From Microgenomates group bacterium ADurb.Bin219 (GTDB taxonomy: Bacteria; Patescibacteriota; Microgenomatia; UM-FILTER-40-11): a stretch of DNA of 42,804 nucleotides. The stretch covers positions 1 to 42,804 of the forward strand of contig MWCH01000009.1 in assembly GCA_002069945.1 (NCBI GenBank), read 5' to 3'. Below, one piece after another: positions 23,132 to 30,559 of the stretch. Position 1 is the first letter of the stretch; each line of letters opens with the position of its first letter. The notes under the pieces are model-generated. The model searched no databases. It was not told where the DNA came from and was given only the letters and a program-made list of their open reading frames with translations. The position numbers and the translations under genes were made by a program.

Positions 23132-23602
23132 TCAATCTATTGCCAATACTTTATAGGTAACTTTGCCGACAGGCGCATCAACTTCAACTTCCTCGCCGAT
23201 TTTCTTACCTAAAAGTGCCTGACCCAAAGGTGAAGTTTGAGAGATTTTTTTATTTATCGGGTCGGCTTCCCATTCGCCGACAATACAATATTTTTGATCA
23301 GCTTGACCATTCTTAATGGTTACCGAACAACCAAGGCAAACGGAAGAAGGTTTCCCTTTTTGGGAATCGATTAAAACCGTTGAAGCCAAGGTTGCTTCCA
23401 AACTCTCAATCCGGCTGTCCATAAACTCCAATTCTTCCTTGGCGGTCGCGTAATCGTTATTCTCGCTTAAGTCTCCGGCATTTCTCGCCAAAGCCAATCT
23501 TTCCACCAATTTCGGCCTTTTCTCTTCCGTTAAAATCCTAAGCTCGTTTTCCAGCTTTTCTTTTCCCTCTTTGGTCAATAAATTTTTGTTGTTTGAATTC
23601 AT
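23132..23602 (-). CDS. greA: transcription elongation factor GreA
   Basis: A 156-residue Gre factor that stimulates cleavage of backtracked RNA by RNA polymerase. The N-terminal antiparallel coiled coil has the acidic tip 'NAGDLSENNDYATAKEE' (about 41-57; D and E at the tip are the Mg-recruiting residues). The C-terminal FKBP-like domain ends 'SPLGQALLGKKIGEEVEV'. First gene of the greA-lysS-HD-serS-nucleotidyltransferase operon. It has a Shine-Dalgarno (AAGGAG) and a leader with a terminator-like hairpin, unlike the leaderless neighbours. Confidence 0.96.
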   Translation of the reverse strand: MNSNNKNLLTKEGKEKLENELRILTEEKRPKLVERLALARNAGDLSENNDYATAKEELEFMDSRIESLEATLASTVLIDSQKGKPSSVCLGCSVTIKNGQADQKYCIVGEWEADPINKKISQTSPLGQALLGKKIGEEVEVDAPVGKVTYKVLAID

Positions 23603-23620
23603 AATTAACTCCTTAAAAGC

Positions 23621-23642
23621 AAAAATGCAGCTTGCCAGCTGC
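23621..23642 (-). terminator. terminator-like hairpin in the greA leader (attenuator candidate)
   Basis: On the minus strand, GCAGCT-GGCA-AGCTGC forms a 6-bp stem followed by ATTTTTG. It lies between the promoter and the greA Shine-Dalgarno. Premature termination here would regulate the whole operon. Confidence 0.55.
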
Positions 23643-23657
23643 CGTGCTTACCGAAGA

Positions 23658-23685
23658 ATAATACTACATCCACGCATTTTGTCAA
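23658..23685 (-). promoter_or_regulatory. promoter of the greA operon
   Basis: On the minus strand, TTGACA (23680-23685), 16-nt spacer, TATTAT (23658-23663). The start would be about 50 nt before greA, leaving a leader that contains the hairpin. Confidence 0.7.
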
Positions 23686-23706
23686 TAACCCATAAAAAAT
23701 TGCCGA

Positions 23707-24141
23707 TTATACCTTTTCCGATAAATCCATAAGCTTTAAACCGGTTTCTTTATCGTATTTTTTGAAAATTTTTATCGGCAGAGCCGTCAGGTATAACTCA
23801 GCTGTTCCGGAAATAACTCCTTCCACAAAATGACCTCCAACAACCATCATTTTTTCATCAGCCAGTGTTCCGTGAGCATGAATAACAATGTCATTTTCAA
23901 AAAAGGAAATATTTCCGGTAATATTTGTCAACTCATAGCTTTTTTTAAATTTTTTCTCCAAATATTTCTTTTCGCTAACATTATAATTGGCCAAAATTAC
24001 TCGATCCAAGGCCCCTAATCCGTAAAAAAACCCGCTTTTGATTTTTAATTTCAAGCAAAATTTTTTCAAGCAGGAGAGAATTTCCTCTCCCCGTTCAACC
24101 CGGATAAGAAAATTTGAATTGTCTATTTTTTGATAAAACAT
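23707..24141 (-). CDS. PPC (DUF296) domain protein
   Basis: A 144-residue stand-alone PPC/DUF296 domain. Landmarks are 'GFFYGLGALDRVILANY', 'ITGNISFFEN', 'IHAHGTLADEKMMVVGGHF' (His-rich metal/ligand site) and 'EGVISGTAELYL'. Bacterial PPC proteins form trimers and are thought to bind small ligands or DNA; none has an AT-hook here. Its ATG is only 5 nt past the predicted 3' end of tRNA-Glu on the same strand, so its mRNA is probably released by tRNA 3' processing. Confidence 0.85.
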   Translation of the reverse strand: MFYQKIDNSNFLIRVERGEEILSCLKKFCLKLKIKSGFFYGLGALDRVILANYNVSEKKYLEKKFKKSYELTNITGNISFFENDIVIHAHGTLADEKMMVVGGHFVEGVISGTAELYLTALPIKIFKKYDKETGLKLMDLSEKV

Positions 24142-24146
24142 AATTG

Positions 24147-24218
24147 TGACCCCACTCGGACTCGAACCGAGGTTTACAGGATGAGAACCTGCTGTCCTAG
24201 CCGCTAGACGATGGGGCC
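24147..24218 (-). tRNA. tRNA-Glu (CTC)
   Basis: A 72-nt cloverleaf on the minus strand. Acceptor GGCCCCA/TGGGGTC (one G.U), D-stem GTCT/GGAC, anticodon stem GCAGG/CCTGT with loop TTCTCAT (anticodon CTC at 34-36), T-stem CTCGG/CCGAG with loop TTCGAGT, discriminator A at 24147. CCA is not encoded. It is followed at once by the PPC gene. Confidence 0.95.
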
Positions 24219-24277
24219 GAGCCTAACCAGGCAACCATCAAGCACGTTTGACGTGTCGAAGAGACCCAGACGAAGAA

Positions 24278-24286
24278 ATTATACCA
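24278..24286 (-). promoter_or_regulatory. extended -10 promoter of tRNA-Glu
   Basis: On the minus strand, TGGTATAAT is a perfect extended -10 (TGnTATAAT). The transcript would begin near 24270, giving a precursor with a roughly 50-nt 5' extension that holds the small hairpin CACGT-CAA-ACGTG (24243-24255). Confidence 0.65.
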
Positions 24287-24293
24287 TGCAAGG

Positions 24294-26672
24294 CTACTTA
24301 ATTGCCTCTTTTAAGACTTGATCCAAATCGGAAGCAAAAATAAATTTAATATCTTTTTTGACTTCTTTGGAAACTTCAATCAAATCTTTCCGGTTTTCCT
24401 TGGGCAAAATGACGGTTTTTATTCCCGCCCGATGGGCCGCCAAAACTTTTTCTTTAACGCCGCCTATTTCCAAAACCCGGCCGCGCAAGGTAATCTCGCC
24501 CGTCATCGCCACCTCCCGCCTGACGGGTTTTTTGGTCAAGGCGGAAACCAGAGCAGTGGTAATTGTCACTCCGGCCGAAGGCCCGTCTTTGGGAACAGCT
24601 CCTTCGGGAACATGAACATGAACATCCAAATTCTTGGCAAAATTTTCTTTTAAACCAAGTTGTTGCCAATGACTTTTAACATAGGACATTGCCGCCTGGC
24701 AAGACTCTTTCATGACGTCGCCCAAATGACCGGTCAAAAGAAGCGCTCCTTTTCCCGGCATCAAAGCAACTTCAATAAAAAGAACGTCGCCGCCGGATTC
24801 CGTCCAAGCCAAGCCGGTGCTCATCCCGATTTCGTCTTTCTTTTCCAAAAGGGTAGAGCTGAATTTTTCCGGACCGAGAAATTTCTTTACCTCTAGATTG
24901 CCGATTTTCTTGGCGAATTTCTTTTTTTCCGCCGCCAGTTTTGCGATTTTCCGGCAAACAGCCGCCAAATTTCTCTCCAAATCCCTGACGCCCGCTTCGC
25001 GGGTATAACGCCGGATTATTTCCAAAAGCGCGTTTTTATCAATTTCCAGATTATCAGCCAAGCCATTAACCGCCAATTGTTTTTTCCAAAGATAATTTTT
25101 GGCAATATGATATTTTTCCTCTTCGGTATAGCCGGGAAAGCGGATTATCTCAAACCTATCCCTTAGGGCAGGCGGAATGGTATCCAGCATGTTGCCGGTC
25201 GTAATAAAAAAGACTTCGGAAAGATCAAAAGGCACTTCCAGATAATGATCGGAAAATTCCCGATTCTGTTCCGGATCTAAAGCTTCCAATAAAGCGGAAG
25301 AAGGATCACCCCGGAAATCAATTCCAATTTTATCAATTTCATCAAGCATAAAAACCGGATTTTTGGTTCCCGCGGTTTTGATTCCTTGAATGATTCTTCC
25401 CGGGAGAGCGCCGACGTAAGTCCGGCGATGACCGCGAATTTCGGCCTCGTCCCTTACCCCACCCAAGGAAACTCGCACAAATTTTCTTCCTAACGCCCGG
25501 GCGATTGACTTACCAATAGAGGTTTTCCCGACACCCGGCGGACCGATAAAACAAAGTATTGTCGGTCCCCCCGTATCCTTCCCTCTCTTGCTTTCTTGAT
25601 CTCCTGCTTGCTTACTTTTGGATTTGCTTTTCAGCTTCATTACCGCTAAATATTCCAAAATCCGTTCTTTAATTTTTTCCAAACCGTAATGATCTTCGTT
25701 AAGAACCTTCTCTGCCTCCTTAAGGCTGACATTGTTCGGAGTTTTGGCCGACCAGGGCATTGCCACCAGCCAATCCAGATAGCTCCTTAAATAACCGGAT
25801 TCGGGATTCATCGGCGACATTTTCTTTAATCTCTCCAGCTCTTCATTGGCCTTGTTCAAAACCAATTCAGGCATTCCGGCTCTTTTTATTTTTTCCTTAA
25901 GTTCCCTTATTTCTTTTTCTTCCTCTTCGTCTCCGGAAATCGCTCCCAATTCCTTTTCAATTGTTTTTTTCCTTTCCCGCAAGACCGCTTCTTTCATCCC
26001 TTTATCAAACTTTGCCTGGGTTTTGGAATCAATCGCTCTTTCCAACTCCAAAATTTTGATTTCGTAAGAAAGATGGGAGGCCACCATTTTCAGTCTTTCT
26101 TTAACGGAGAAAGTCTCCAGCAGTTTTTGTTTATCCGGATTTTTAATTTCCAGGATTGCCGCCGTTTCGTCGGCCAAATCTATCTGGGGAATCCCCGACA
26201 TAATTCTCATCAACAAGCTGATATCAATGGTTTTCCCCAAATTAAAAGCTTTTTGCACCTGTTCGGCCAAGTGTTTGGTTAAAGCTCTCATTTCATTGCT
26301 TTCTTCCAAAATTTCCGGGATCTCTACTATTCTGGCGACGAAAAAAGGCTCGGAAGAAACGATTTCTTTAATTTGAACCCGCATTAAACCCTTAACCAAA
26401 GCGTGAATCGCGCCGTCGGTAGGAATAACCTGTTCAATTGAGGCCAAAGTCCCGATTGAATAAAAATCTTTTGCCTCCGGCAATTCAATTTGCGGCTGGC
26501 GTTGGGAAATTAATTTATCGGCTTTAACCGCCGCGGCAACCGCCGCATTGGATTTTGTCCGGCCAAAAGTCAAAGGCGCATGAGTATGGGGAAAAACCAC
26601 CGTATCCTTTAAGGAAACCAAAGGAACGATTCTTTCAGTTTCTTTTTTAGAAAAGTTGGGTAAAATATCCAT
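24294..26672 (-). CDS. lon: ATP-dependent protease Lon (LonA)
   Basis: About 792 residues. The N-terminal LON substrate-binding domain starts 'VPLVSLKDTVVFPH'. A coiled-coil region follows, then the AAA+ module with Walker A 'GPPGVGKTSIGKS' and Walker B 'VFMLDEIDKIG'. The C-terminal serine protease domain has catalytic Ser in 'KDGPSAGVTI' and the Lys later in 'GGVKEKVLAAHRAG'. A longer reading starts at 26708, but the ATG at 26672 lies 7 nt after a -10 box and gives the normal N-terminus, so I prefer it. Single-gene unit; its end abuts the tRNA-Glu promoter. Confidence 0.95.
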   Translation of the reverse strand: MDILPNFSKKETERIVPLVSLKDTVVFPHTHAPLTFGRTKSNAAVAAAVKADKLISQRQPQIELPEAKDFYSIGTLASIEQVIPTDGAIHALVKGLMRVQIKEIVSSEPFFVARIVEIPEILEESNEMRALTKHLAEQVQKAFNLGKTIDISLLMRIMSGIPQIDLADETAAILEIKNPDKQKLLETFSVKERLKMVASHLSYEIKILELERAIDSKTQAKFDKGMKEAVLRERKKTIEKELGAISGDEEEEKEIRELKEKIKRAGMPELVLNKANEELERLKKMSPMNPESGYLRSYLDWLVAMPWSAKTPNNVSLKEAEKVLNEDHYGLEKIKERILEYLAVMKLKSKSKSKQAGDQESKRGKDTGGPTILCFIGPPGVGKTSIGKSIARALGRKFVRVSLGGVRDEAEIRGHRRTYVGALPGRIIQGIKTAGTKNPVFMLDEIDKIGIDFRGDPSSALLEALDPEQNREFSDHYLEVPFDLSEVFFITTGNMLDTIPPALRDRFEIIRFPGYTEEEKYHIAKNYLWKKQLAVNGLADNLEIDKNALLEIIRRYTREAGVRDLERNLAAVCRKIAKLAAEKKKFAKKIGNLEVKKFLGPEKFSSTLLEKKDEIGMSTGLAWTESGGDVLFIEVALMPGKGALLLTGHLGDVMKESCQAAMSYVKSHWQQLGLKENFAKNLDVHVHVPEGAVPKDGPSAGVTITTALVSALTKKPVRREVAMTGEITLRGRVLEIGGVKEKVLAAHRAGIKTVILPKENRKDLIEVSKEVKKDIKFIFASDLDQVLKEAIK

Positions 26673-26679
26673 AATTAGC

Positions 26680-26708
26680 AGTCTATCATTCAAGGTGCTA
26701 AGAGTCAA
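26680..26708 (-). promoter_or_regulatory. promoter of lon, leaderless
   Basis: On the minus strand, TTGACT (26703-26708), 17-nt spacer, TAGACT (26680-26685), then 7 nt to the ATG at 26672. The upstream ATG at 26708 lies inside the promoter. Confidence 0.6.
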
Positions 26709-26721
26709 GAAGCAAAAATAG

Positions 26722-27387
26722 TTATGGGTGAATCACAACTCTGGTTCCCGGATTTTCTTTGGTTGCGCTAACGGAATTTTTTCCCAAGGCAAGCTCCGGA
26801 CCAACCCAATAAAAAAGCTTTTCCGCCGCGATTGTCGGCAAATTAACGCAACCGTGGCTCATCGGCTGACCGAAATTGTTGTGCCAATAGGTCCCGTGTA
26901 AACCAAATCCTTTGTTAAAATACATGGTGTAGGGAACATTGGGTAAATAATAATACGTATTGGTCCCGGGATTGCCGCCTTCCATCTTGGTATATTTAAA
27001 TTTGGACCAGATATTATATTCTCCCGTCGGCGTCGGAAACCATTTTCCGGAAGAAATCGGGGTTTGGAAATAAAGTTTGTCGCCTTCCCACGCCATTAAT
27101 TTTTGCTCCGACAGATCAACTTCAATCCATTTGTTTTCGGAAACCGCTCCCATCACTTTTCGCTCCGGTTCTCCTAATTCGCTTAAAAGCGCGGCAATTC
27201 TTTTTCCGTCGTAATAAGCGATTTGTTCGTTGGGATAAAACTCTCCGTCGGCAGTTTCCGGGTTACTGCAGGGACAGCCGCTTTTTCTGCCGATTTGAGA
27301 AGAAAATTTTTTCGCACCCAAAAACAAAACACTTAAGCCCAAAATAAAAGTAAAAACGGCAAAAATCGGAAATTTAACTTTTTTCAT
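26722..27387 (-). CDS. L,D-transpeptidase (YkuD domain)
   Basis: A 221-residue protein with an N-terminal membrane anchor/signal (about 5-24) and a YkuD catalytic domain (about 85-220). Key segments are 'WIEVDLSEQKLMAWEGD', the first active-site His in 'GFGLHGTYWH', and 'SHGCVNLP' with the nucleophilic Cys. It acts outside the membrane, cross-linking or trimming peptidoglycan. An acidic/cysteine patch after the anchor ('GCPCSNPET') is unusual. Its start overlaps the upstream ICMT-like gene by 14 nt, so the two are co-expressed from the leaderless promoter at 27885. Confidence 0.88.
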   Translation of the reverse strand: MKKVKFPIFAVFTFILGLSVLFLGAKKFSSQIGRKSGCPCSNPETADGEFYPNEQIAYYDGKRIAALLSELGEPERKVMGAVSENKWIEVDLSEQKLMAWEGDKLYFQTPISSGKWFPTPTGEYNIWSKFKYTKMEGGNPGTNTYYYLPNVPYTMYFNKGFGLHGTYWHNNFGQPMSHGCVNLPTIAAEKLFYWVGPELALGKNSVSATKENPGTRVVIHP

Positions 27388-27877
27388 CTGTCCTTTTTAA
27401 TTTAAAAACCTTGGGAAAAAATTTTCCCGTTGTTTGTTGATACTTTAAATACTCTTCCTCAAAAGTTGCCGCCAACTCTTTCTCTTCTTTTTCCACTGCC
27501 CGAGTCCAAATTATCATAACTAAGGGTAAAGATGCAATCGGCAACCAGGTGTGAAAGATTATCGCCAAACCCGGAAGAAGCAAAAATATTTTGGCAAAAT
27601 ATGAAGGATGACGAATCCAGCGATATGGTCCGTTTTTTACCAAAACCCGGCCGCGTTTCTCAAAAGGGAGCGCCATCAAGGACCAGAGGGTTAAAATCAA
27701 AAAGGAAAGCAAAAATAACAAACCGGTAACCAAAGCGACTTCCGAATTGATATTTATTTTCCCCCAGGCAAGATTAAAAGAAATAAAAAAAAGCGGAATT
27801 TCCAAAAGAACGGTCAAAAGAATCCCCGGCGTTCCGGCACCGGTAATTCTTAAAAAACCATCAATAATTTTTTCCAC
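27374..27877 (-). CDS. isoprenylcysteine carboxyl methyltransferase-like membrane protein
   Basis: A 167-residue integral membrane protein with about four TM segments (about 16-35, 46-68, 95-112, 115-125). The PEMT/ICMT signature is 'NGPYRWIRHPSYFAKI', followed near the end by an E-E pair ('EKEEKELAATFEEEYLKYQ'). These enzymes methylate lipids or prenylated groups with SAM; the substrate here is unknown. Start codon is GTG, placed 7 nt after a -10 box. It overlaps the L,D-transpeptidase gene by 14 nt and is divergent from epmA. Confidence 0.8.
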   Translation of the reverse strand: MEKIIDGFLRITGAGTPGILLTVLLEIPLFFISFNLAWGKININSEVALVTGLLFLLSFLILTLWSLMALPFEKRGRVLVKNGPYRWIRHPSYFAKIFLLLPGLAIIFHTWLPIASLPLVMIIWTRAVEKEEKELAATFEEEYLKYQQTTGKFFPKVFKLKRTDEKS

Positions 27878-27884
27878 TAATTAG

Positions 27885-27930
27885 ATTTAATTAATTTTTC
27901 CTTGAAAAGTCAATCGGAGAAAGATAAAAT
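27885..27930. promoter_or_regulatory. back-to-back leaderless promoters for the ICMT-like gene and epmA
   Basis: Plus strand: TTGAAA (27902-27907), 17 nt, TAAAAT (27925-27930), 6 nt, GTG of epmA. Minus strand: TTGACT (27908-27913), 17 nt, TTAAAT (27885-27890), 7 nt, GTG of the methyltransferase. The two -35 boxes touch, so the promoters overlap fully. Confidence 0.65.
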
Positions 27931-27936
27931 CAGGCC

Positions 27937-28932
27937 GTGAGTAAAATCATCGCCAGGGAAAATATTATTGACCTAATCAGAACCTTCTTTAAAAAAGAAG
28001 AATTCACTGAAGTGGAAACCCCGCTTCTGGTTGCCTCGCCGGATCCTGCTCCATACAATGAAGTTTTTGAAACCCGGATTTTTAAAAATACTTCCGCCTA
28101 TTTGGCGCCGTCCCCTGAATTCTTTTTAAAAAAAATTATCGCAAGAGAGAAAATAGACAAAGTTTTTCAAATATGTAAATCTTTCCGCAATCCGGAAGAA
28201 ATTGATCCGCTTCACAATCCGGAATTTACCATTCTTGAATGGTACCGAACGGAAGCAAATTATACCGATTTAATGAAAGATTGCGAAAAATTAATTAATT
28301 TTATTTCTAAAAAATTTTTTCTCCAATATCCAATATCGAATATCCAATATCAAAAAAAAATAATTGATATCACTTCCCCTTGGCCGAGAATCAGTGTTAA
28401 AGAGGCTTTTGGAAAATACGCCAATATTGATTTGGACGAATTTTCGGACTTGGAAAAAGCCAAAGAAATTGCCCAAAAAAAAGGCTATCTCGTTGAAAAA
28501 AAAACTTCCTGGGAACAACTTTACCACCAGATTTTTCTTAACGAAATTGAGCCGAAATTTCCTAAGGATAAACCCCTTATTTTGTTTGACTATCCGGCCC
28601 AGTTAGCCGCTTTGGCCAAACTGAAAGAAAAAGATAAACGCTATACCGAAAGATTTGAGTTTTATATCGGCGGCCTGGAGCTGGGAAACGGCTACTCCGA
28701 GTTAACCGACCCGGTAGAACAGGAAAAAAGATTGAAAGCGGATTTGAAAGAAAGAAAAAAAACGGGCAAAAAAATATTTGATTTCGACCGGGATTTTGTA
28801 AAATCCTTAAAAACAATGCCCGAGACCGCCGGAATTGCCGTTGGCGTTGACCGGCTGATAATGCTTTTTACCGACGCCAAAACAATCCAGGAAGTCATAA
28901 CCTTCCCGACAGGCAAAATTTTTAAAAAATAA
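27937..28932 (+). CDS. epmA: EF-P lysine lysyltransferase EpmA (GenX/PoxA)
   Basis: A 331-residue paralogue of class II LysRS without the OB-fold anticodon domain, as in EpmA. Motif 1 region 'FTEVETPLLVASPDPAPY', motif 2 'FQICKSFRNPEEIDPLHNPEFTILEWY', 'FYIGGLELGNGYSELTD' and motif 3 'AGIAVGVDRLIMLF'. EpmA attaches (beta-)lysine to the tip lysine of EF-P. The efp gene follows directly, and EF-P keeps the target lysine. EpmB, which makes beta-lysine, is not in the window. GTG start, leaderless promoter. Confidence 0.9.
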   Translation: MSKIIARENIIDLIRTFFKKEEFTEVETPLLVASPDPAPYNEVFETRIFKNTSAYLAPSPEFFLKKIIAREKIDKVFQICKSFRNPEEIDPLHNPEFTILEWYRTEANYTDLMKDCEKLINFISKKFFLQYPISNIQYQKKIIDITSPWPRISVKEAFGKYANIDLDEFSDLEKAKEIAQKKGYLVEKKTSWEQLYHQIFLNEIEPKFPKDKPLILFDYPAQLAALAKLKEKDKRYTERFEFYIGGLELGNGYSELTDPVEQEKRLKADLKERKKTGKKIFDFDRDFVKSLKTMPETAGIAVGVDRLIMLFTDAKTIQEVITFPTGKIFKK

Positions 28933-28967
28933 AGATTGGCAATTCCTCGATAAAATCTGTTTACCGC

Positions 28968-28996
28968 TTGAATCTCTTTTTTTGTTGTGGGAAAAT
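28968..28996 (+). promoter_or_regulatory. promoter of efp
   Basis: TTGAAT (28968-28973), 17 nt, GAAAAT (28991-28996), then 9 nt to the ATG at 29006. This is another nearly leaderless arrangement, so efp may be expressed independently of epmA. Confidence 0.45.
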
Positions 28997-29005
28997 CATC
29001 AGGTT

Positions 29006-29563
29006 ATGGCAGACACTTCAATTCTTAAAAAAGGCTTGTGCATTATTTTTAAGGGCGAGCCGCATATCGTCGTTGATAAAACGTTTGTTTCTCCGGGAAA
29101 AGGCTCGGCTTTTTTCCGGACCCGGCTTAAAAATATCAAATCCGGCGCCCTTTTTGACTTTACCTTTAAATCGGGAGAGAAAATTGAAGAAGCGCCCCTG
29201 GTTACCCAGGAGTTCCAATATCTTTACCGCCAGGAAAACGAATATTTTTTTATGAATCCCCGGACTTACGAACAAATTTCCCTGGAGGAAGACATCCTGG
29301 GCAATTTTAAAAATTTTGTTAAAGAAAGCGATCTTTACCAAATTTATACCCTTGAAGATAAAGCCGTCAGTTTAAGAGCGCCGCAAAAAGTGACACTTAA
29401 GGTTGTTGAAGCGGAAAACAGTGTTAAGGGCAATACCGTCACCGGCGCGACCAAAACGGTCAAAGTAGAAACCGGCTATGAACTGCAAGTCCCCCTCTTT
29501 ATTAAAGAAGGGGACTCGATTGTTATCAATACGGAAACCGGAGAATATACCAACCGGGCTTAA
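29006..29563 (+). CDS. efp: elongation factor P
   Basis: A 185-residue EF-P that rescues ribosomes stalled at polyproline. It has an N-terminal KOW-like domain with the tip loop 'FVSPGKGSAFF' (modifiable Lys at residue 32), then two OB folds ending 'GDSIVINTETGEYTNRA'. An upstream in-frame ATG at 28982 would add eight residues not typical of the family and would lie inside the promoter, so 29006 is preferred. The epmA gene ends 73 bp upstream. Confidence 0.95.
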   Translation: MADTSILKKGLCIIFKGEPHIVVDKTFVSPGKGSAFFRTRLKNIKSGALFDFTFKSGEKIEEAPLVTQEFQYLYRQENEYFFMNPRTYEQISLEEDILGNFKNFVKESDLYQIYTLEDKAVSLRAPQKVTLKVVEAENSVKGNTVTGATKTVKVETGYELQVPLFIKEGDSIVINTETGEYTNRA

Positions 29564-29565
29564 AT

Positions 29566-29913
29566 TTAAAACGATTCTTCCTCTCCGGCAAACTCTTCCC
29601 ATTTCTCTTCCAGCATCTCTTTCAACTCGTGAATTTTGTCTTCACCCAACTCTTTGACGACAGAGTATTTTTCCGTTAATTCGTCCACCAATTCTTCGTA
29701 TTTTTCCTTGGTCATCTCCTCGGCCGCTTCAACTCTTTCTTTTAATTCGGCCAAAAGACTTTCGGCAGCCTGTTTAATATCTTCCCTCGTTTCTTCACCG
29801 GATTGGGGAGCTAATAAAATCGCGCCGATACCGCCGATTAAAGCGCCGATGGCACCACCGATGGCCAAAAGTTTTCCTTTTTCCAGCCCTCCGGTTTGTT
29901 GATCATCAGACAT
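29566..29913 (-). CDS. YtxH-like membrane-anchored coiled-coil protein
   Basis: A 115-residue protein. A glycine-rich hydrophobic segment ('LLAIGGAIGALIGGIGAILLAP', about 15-36) is followed by 'QSGEETREDI' and a long acidic/basic coiled coil (about 45-110). This is the YtxH (gas-vesicle/general stress) layout. It is thought to act at the membrane in stress; function is unproven. Convergent with efp, 2 bp apart. A small hairpin CCGAT-TTCT-ATCGG lies in its leader (29934-29947). Confidence 0.75.
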   Translation of the reverse strand: MSDDQQTGGLEKGKLLAIGGAIGALIGGIGAILLAPQSGEETREDIKQAAESLLAELKERVEAAEEMTKEKYEELVDELTEKYSVVKELGEDKIHELKEMLEEKWEEFAGEEESF

Positions 29914-30051
29914 TTTTTTACCCTTGAGCAGTCCCGATAGAAATCGGAAGCCAAAAGGTCTCCTTCTTTTGCTAATAATAATACCTTTTTACCTTAACTG
30001 ATTTTCTCTTTGCCTGTCAAGTTTTAATTTAGTCGAAAAGCCAAGAAGCAA

Positions 30052-30510
30052 TTATTTTCTTTCCGAATCCAAATCTTTTTGACCAAAATTCTCATAAAAT
30101 AGAGCGAACATACCGGTTTTGGTCATCCTTAAAGCACGAATTCTTTTTAAAACCTGAACATAAGCAGAAGTCAAACTTCTATTTAAAAGAAGCGGCAAAC
30201 GGGTTTCCAATTGCCTTATTCTAAAATCAATCGCCTCTGCCCTGGCCATAATTTGACCTTCGGGCGTTCTTTTTTGAAAAGCCGGACAGTCGTCCAGGTT
30301 ATCCCACTCTCCCGATTCAATTCTTTTCCTTAATTCTTCTTCCCCGGAAAAGCTGGAACCTCTTCCGGTATTTTCTCTGGTCGGAATCGGGTTATAATCC
30401 TGAACAACTTCTCCGCTCAGAACTTCCTCGTCCTTTTGTTTCGTTTCGTTCTGTTCGTAAAAAAGTTTTAAGGTCTTGTCGGAAAAAACTGTTCCTGCTT
30501 TTTGTTGCAT
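30052..30510 (-). CDS. unknown cytoplasmic protein
   Basis: A 152-residue hydrophilic protein without signal or membrane segment. The first 60 residues are low-complexity and acidic. The rest (about 75-145) is helical ('AEAIDFRIRQLETRLPLLLNRSLTSAYVQVLKRIRALR'). No family is recognised. TATAAT at 30517-30522 ends 6 nt before the ATG, which supports the gene and suggests a leaderless transcript. Confidence 0.6.
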   Translation of the reverse strand: MQQKAGTVFSDKTLKLFYEQNETKQKDEEVLSGEVVQDYNPIPTRENTGRGSSFSGEEELRKRIESGEWDNLDDCPAFQKRTPEGQIMARAEAIDFRIRQLETRLPLLLNRSLTSAYVQVLKRIRALRMTKTGMFALFYENFGQKDLDSERK

Positions 30511-30516
30511 CGTCTA

Positions 30517-30522
30517 ATTATA
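30517..30522 (-). promoter_or_regulatory. -10 box, leaderless position
   Basis: A perfect TATAAT on the minus strand, 6 nt before the start codon at 30510. Confidence 0.5.
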
Positions 30523-30559
30523 TCCCCAAATTAATTCGGCTTTAAATTTGAGGTGTAAT

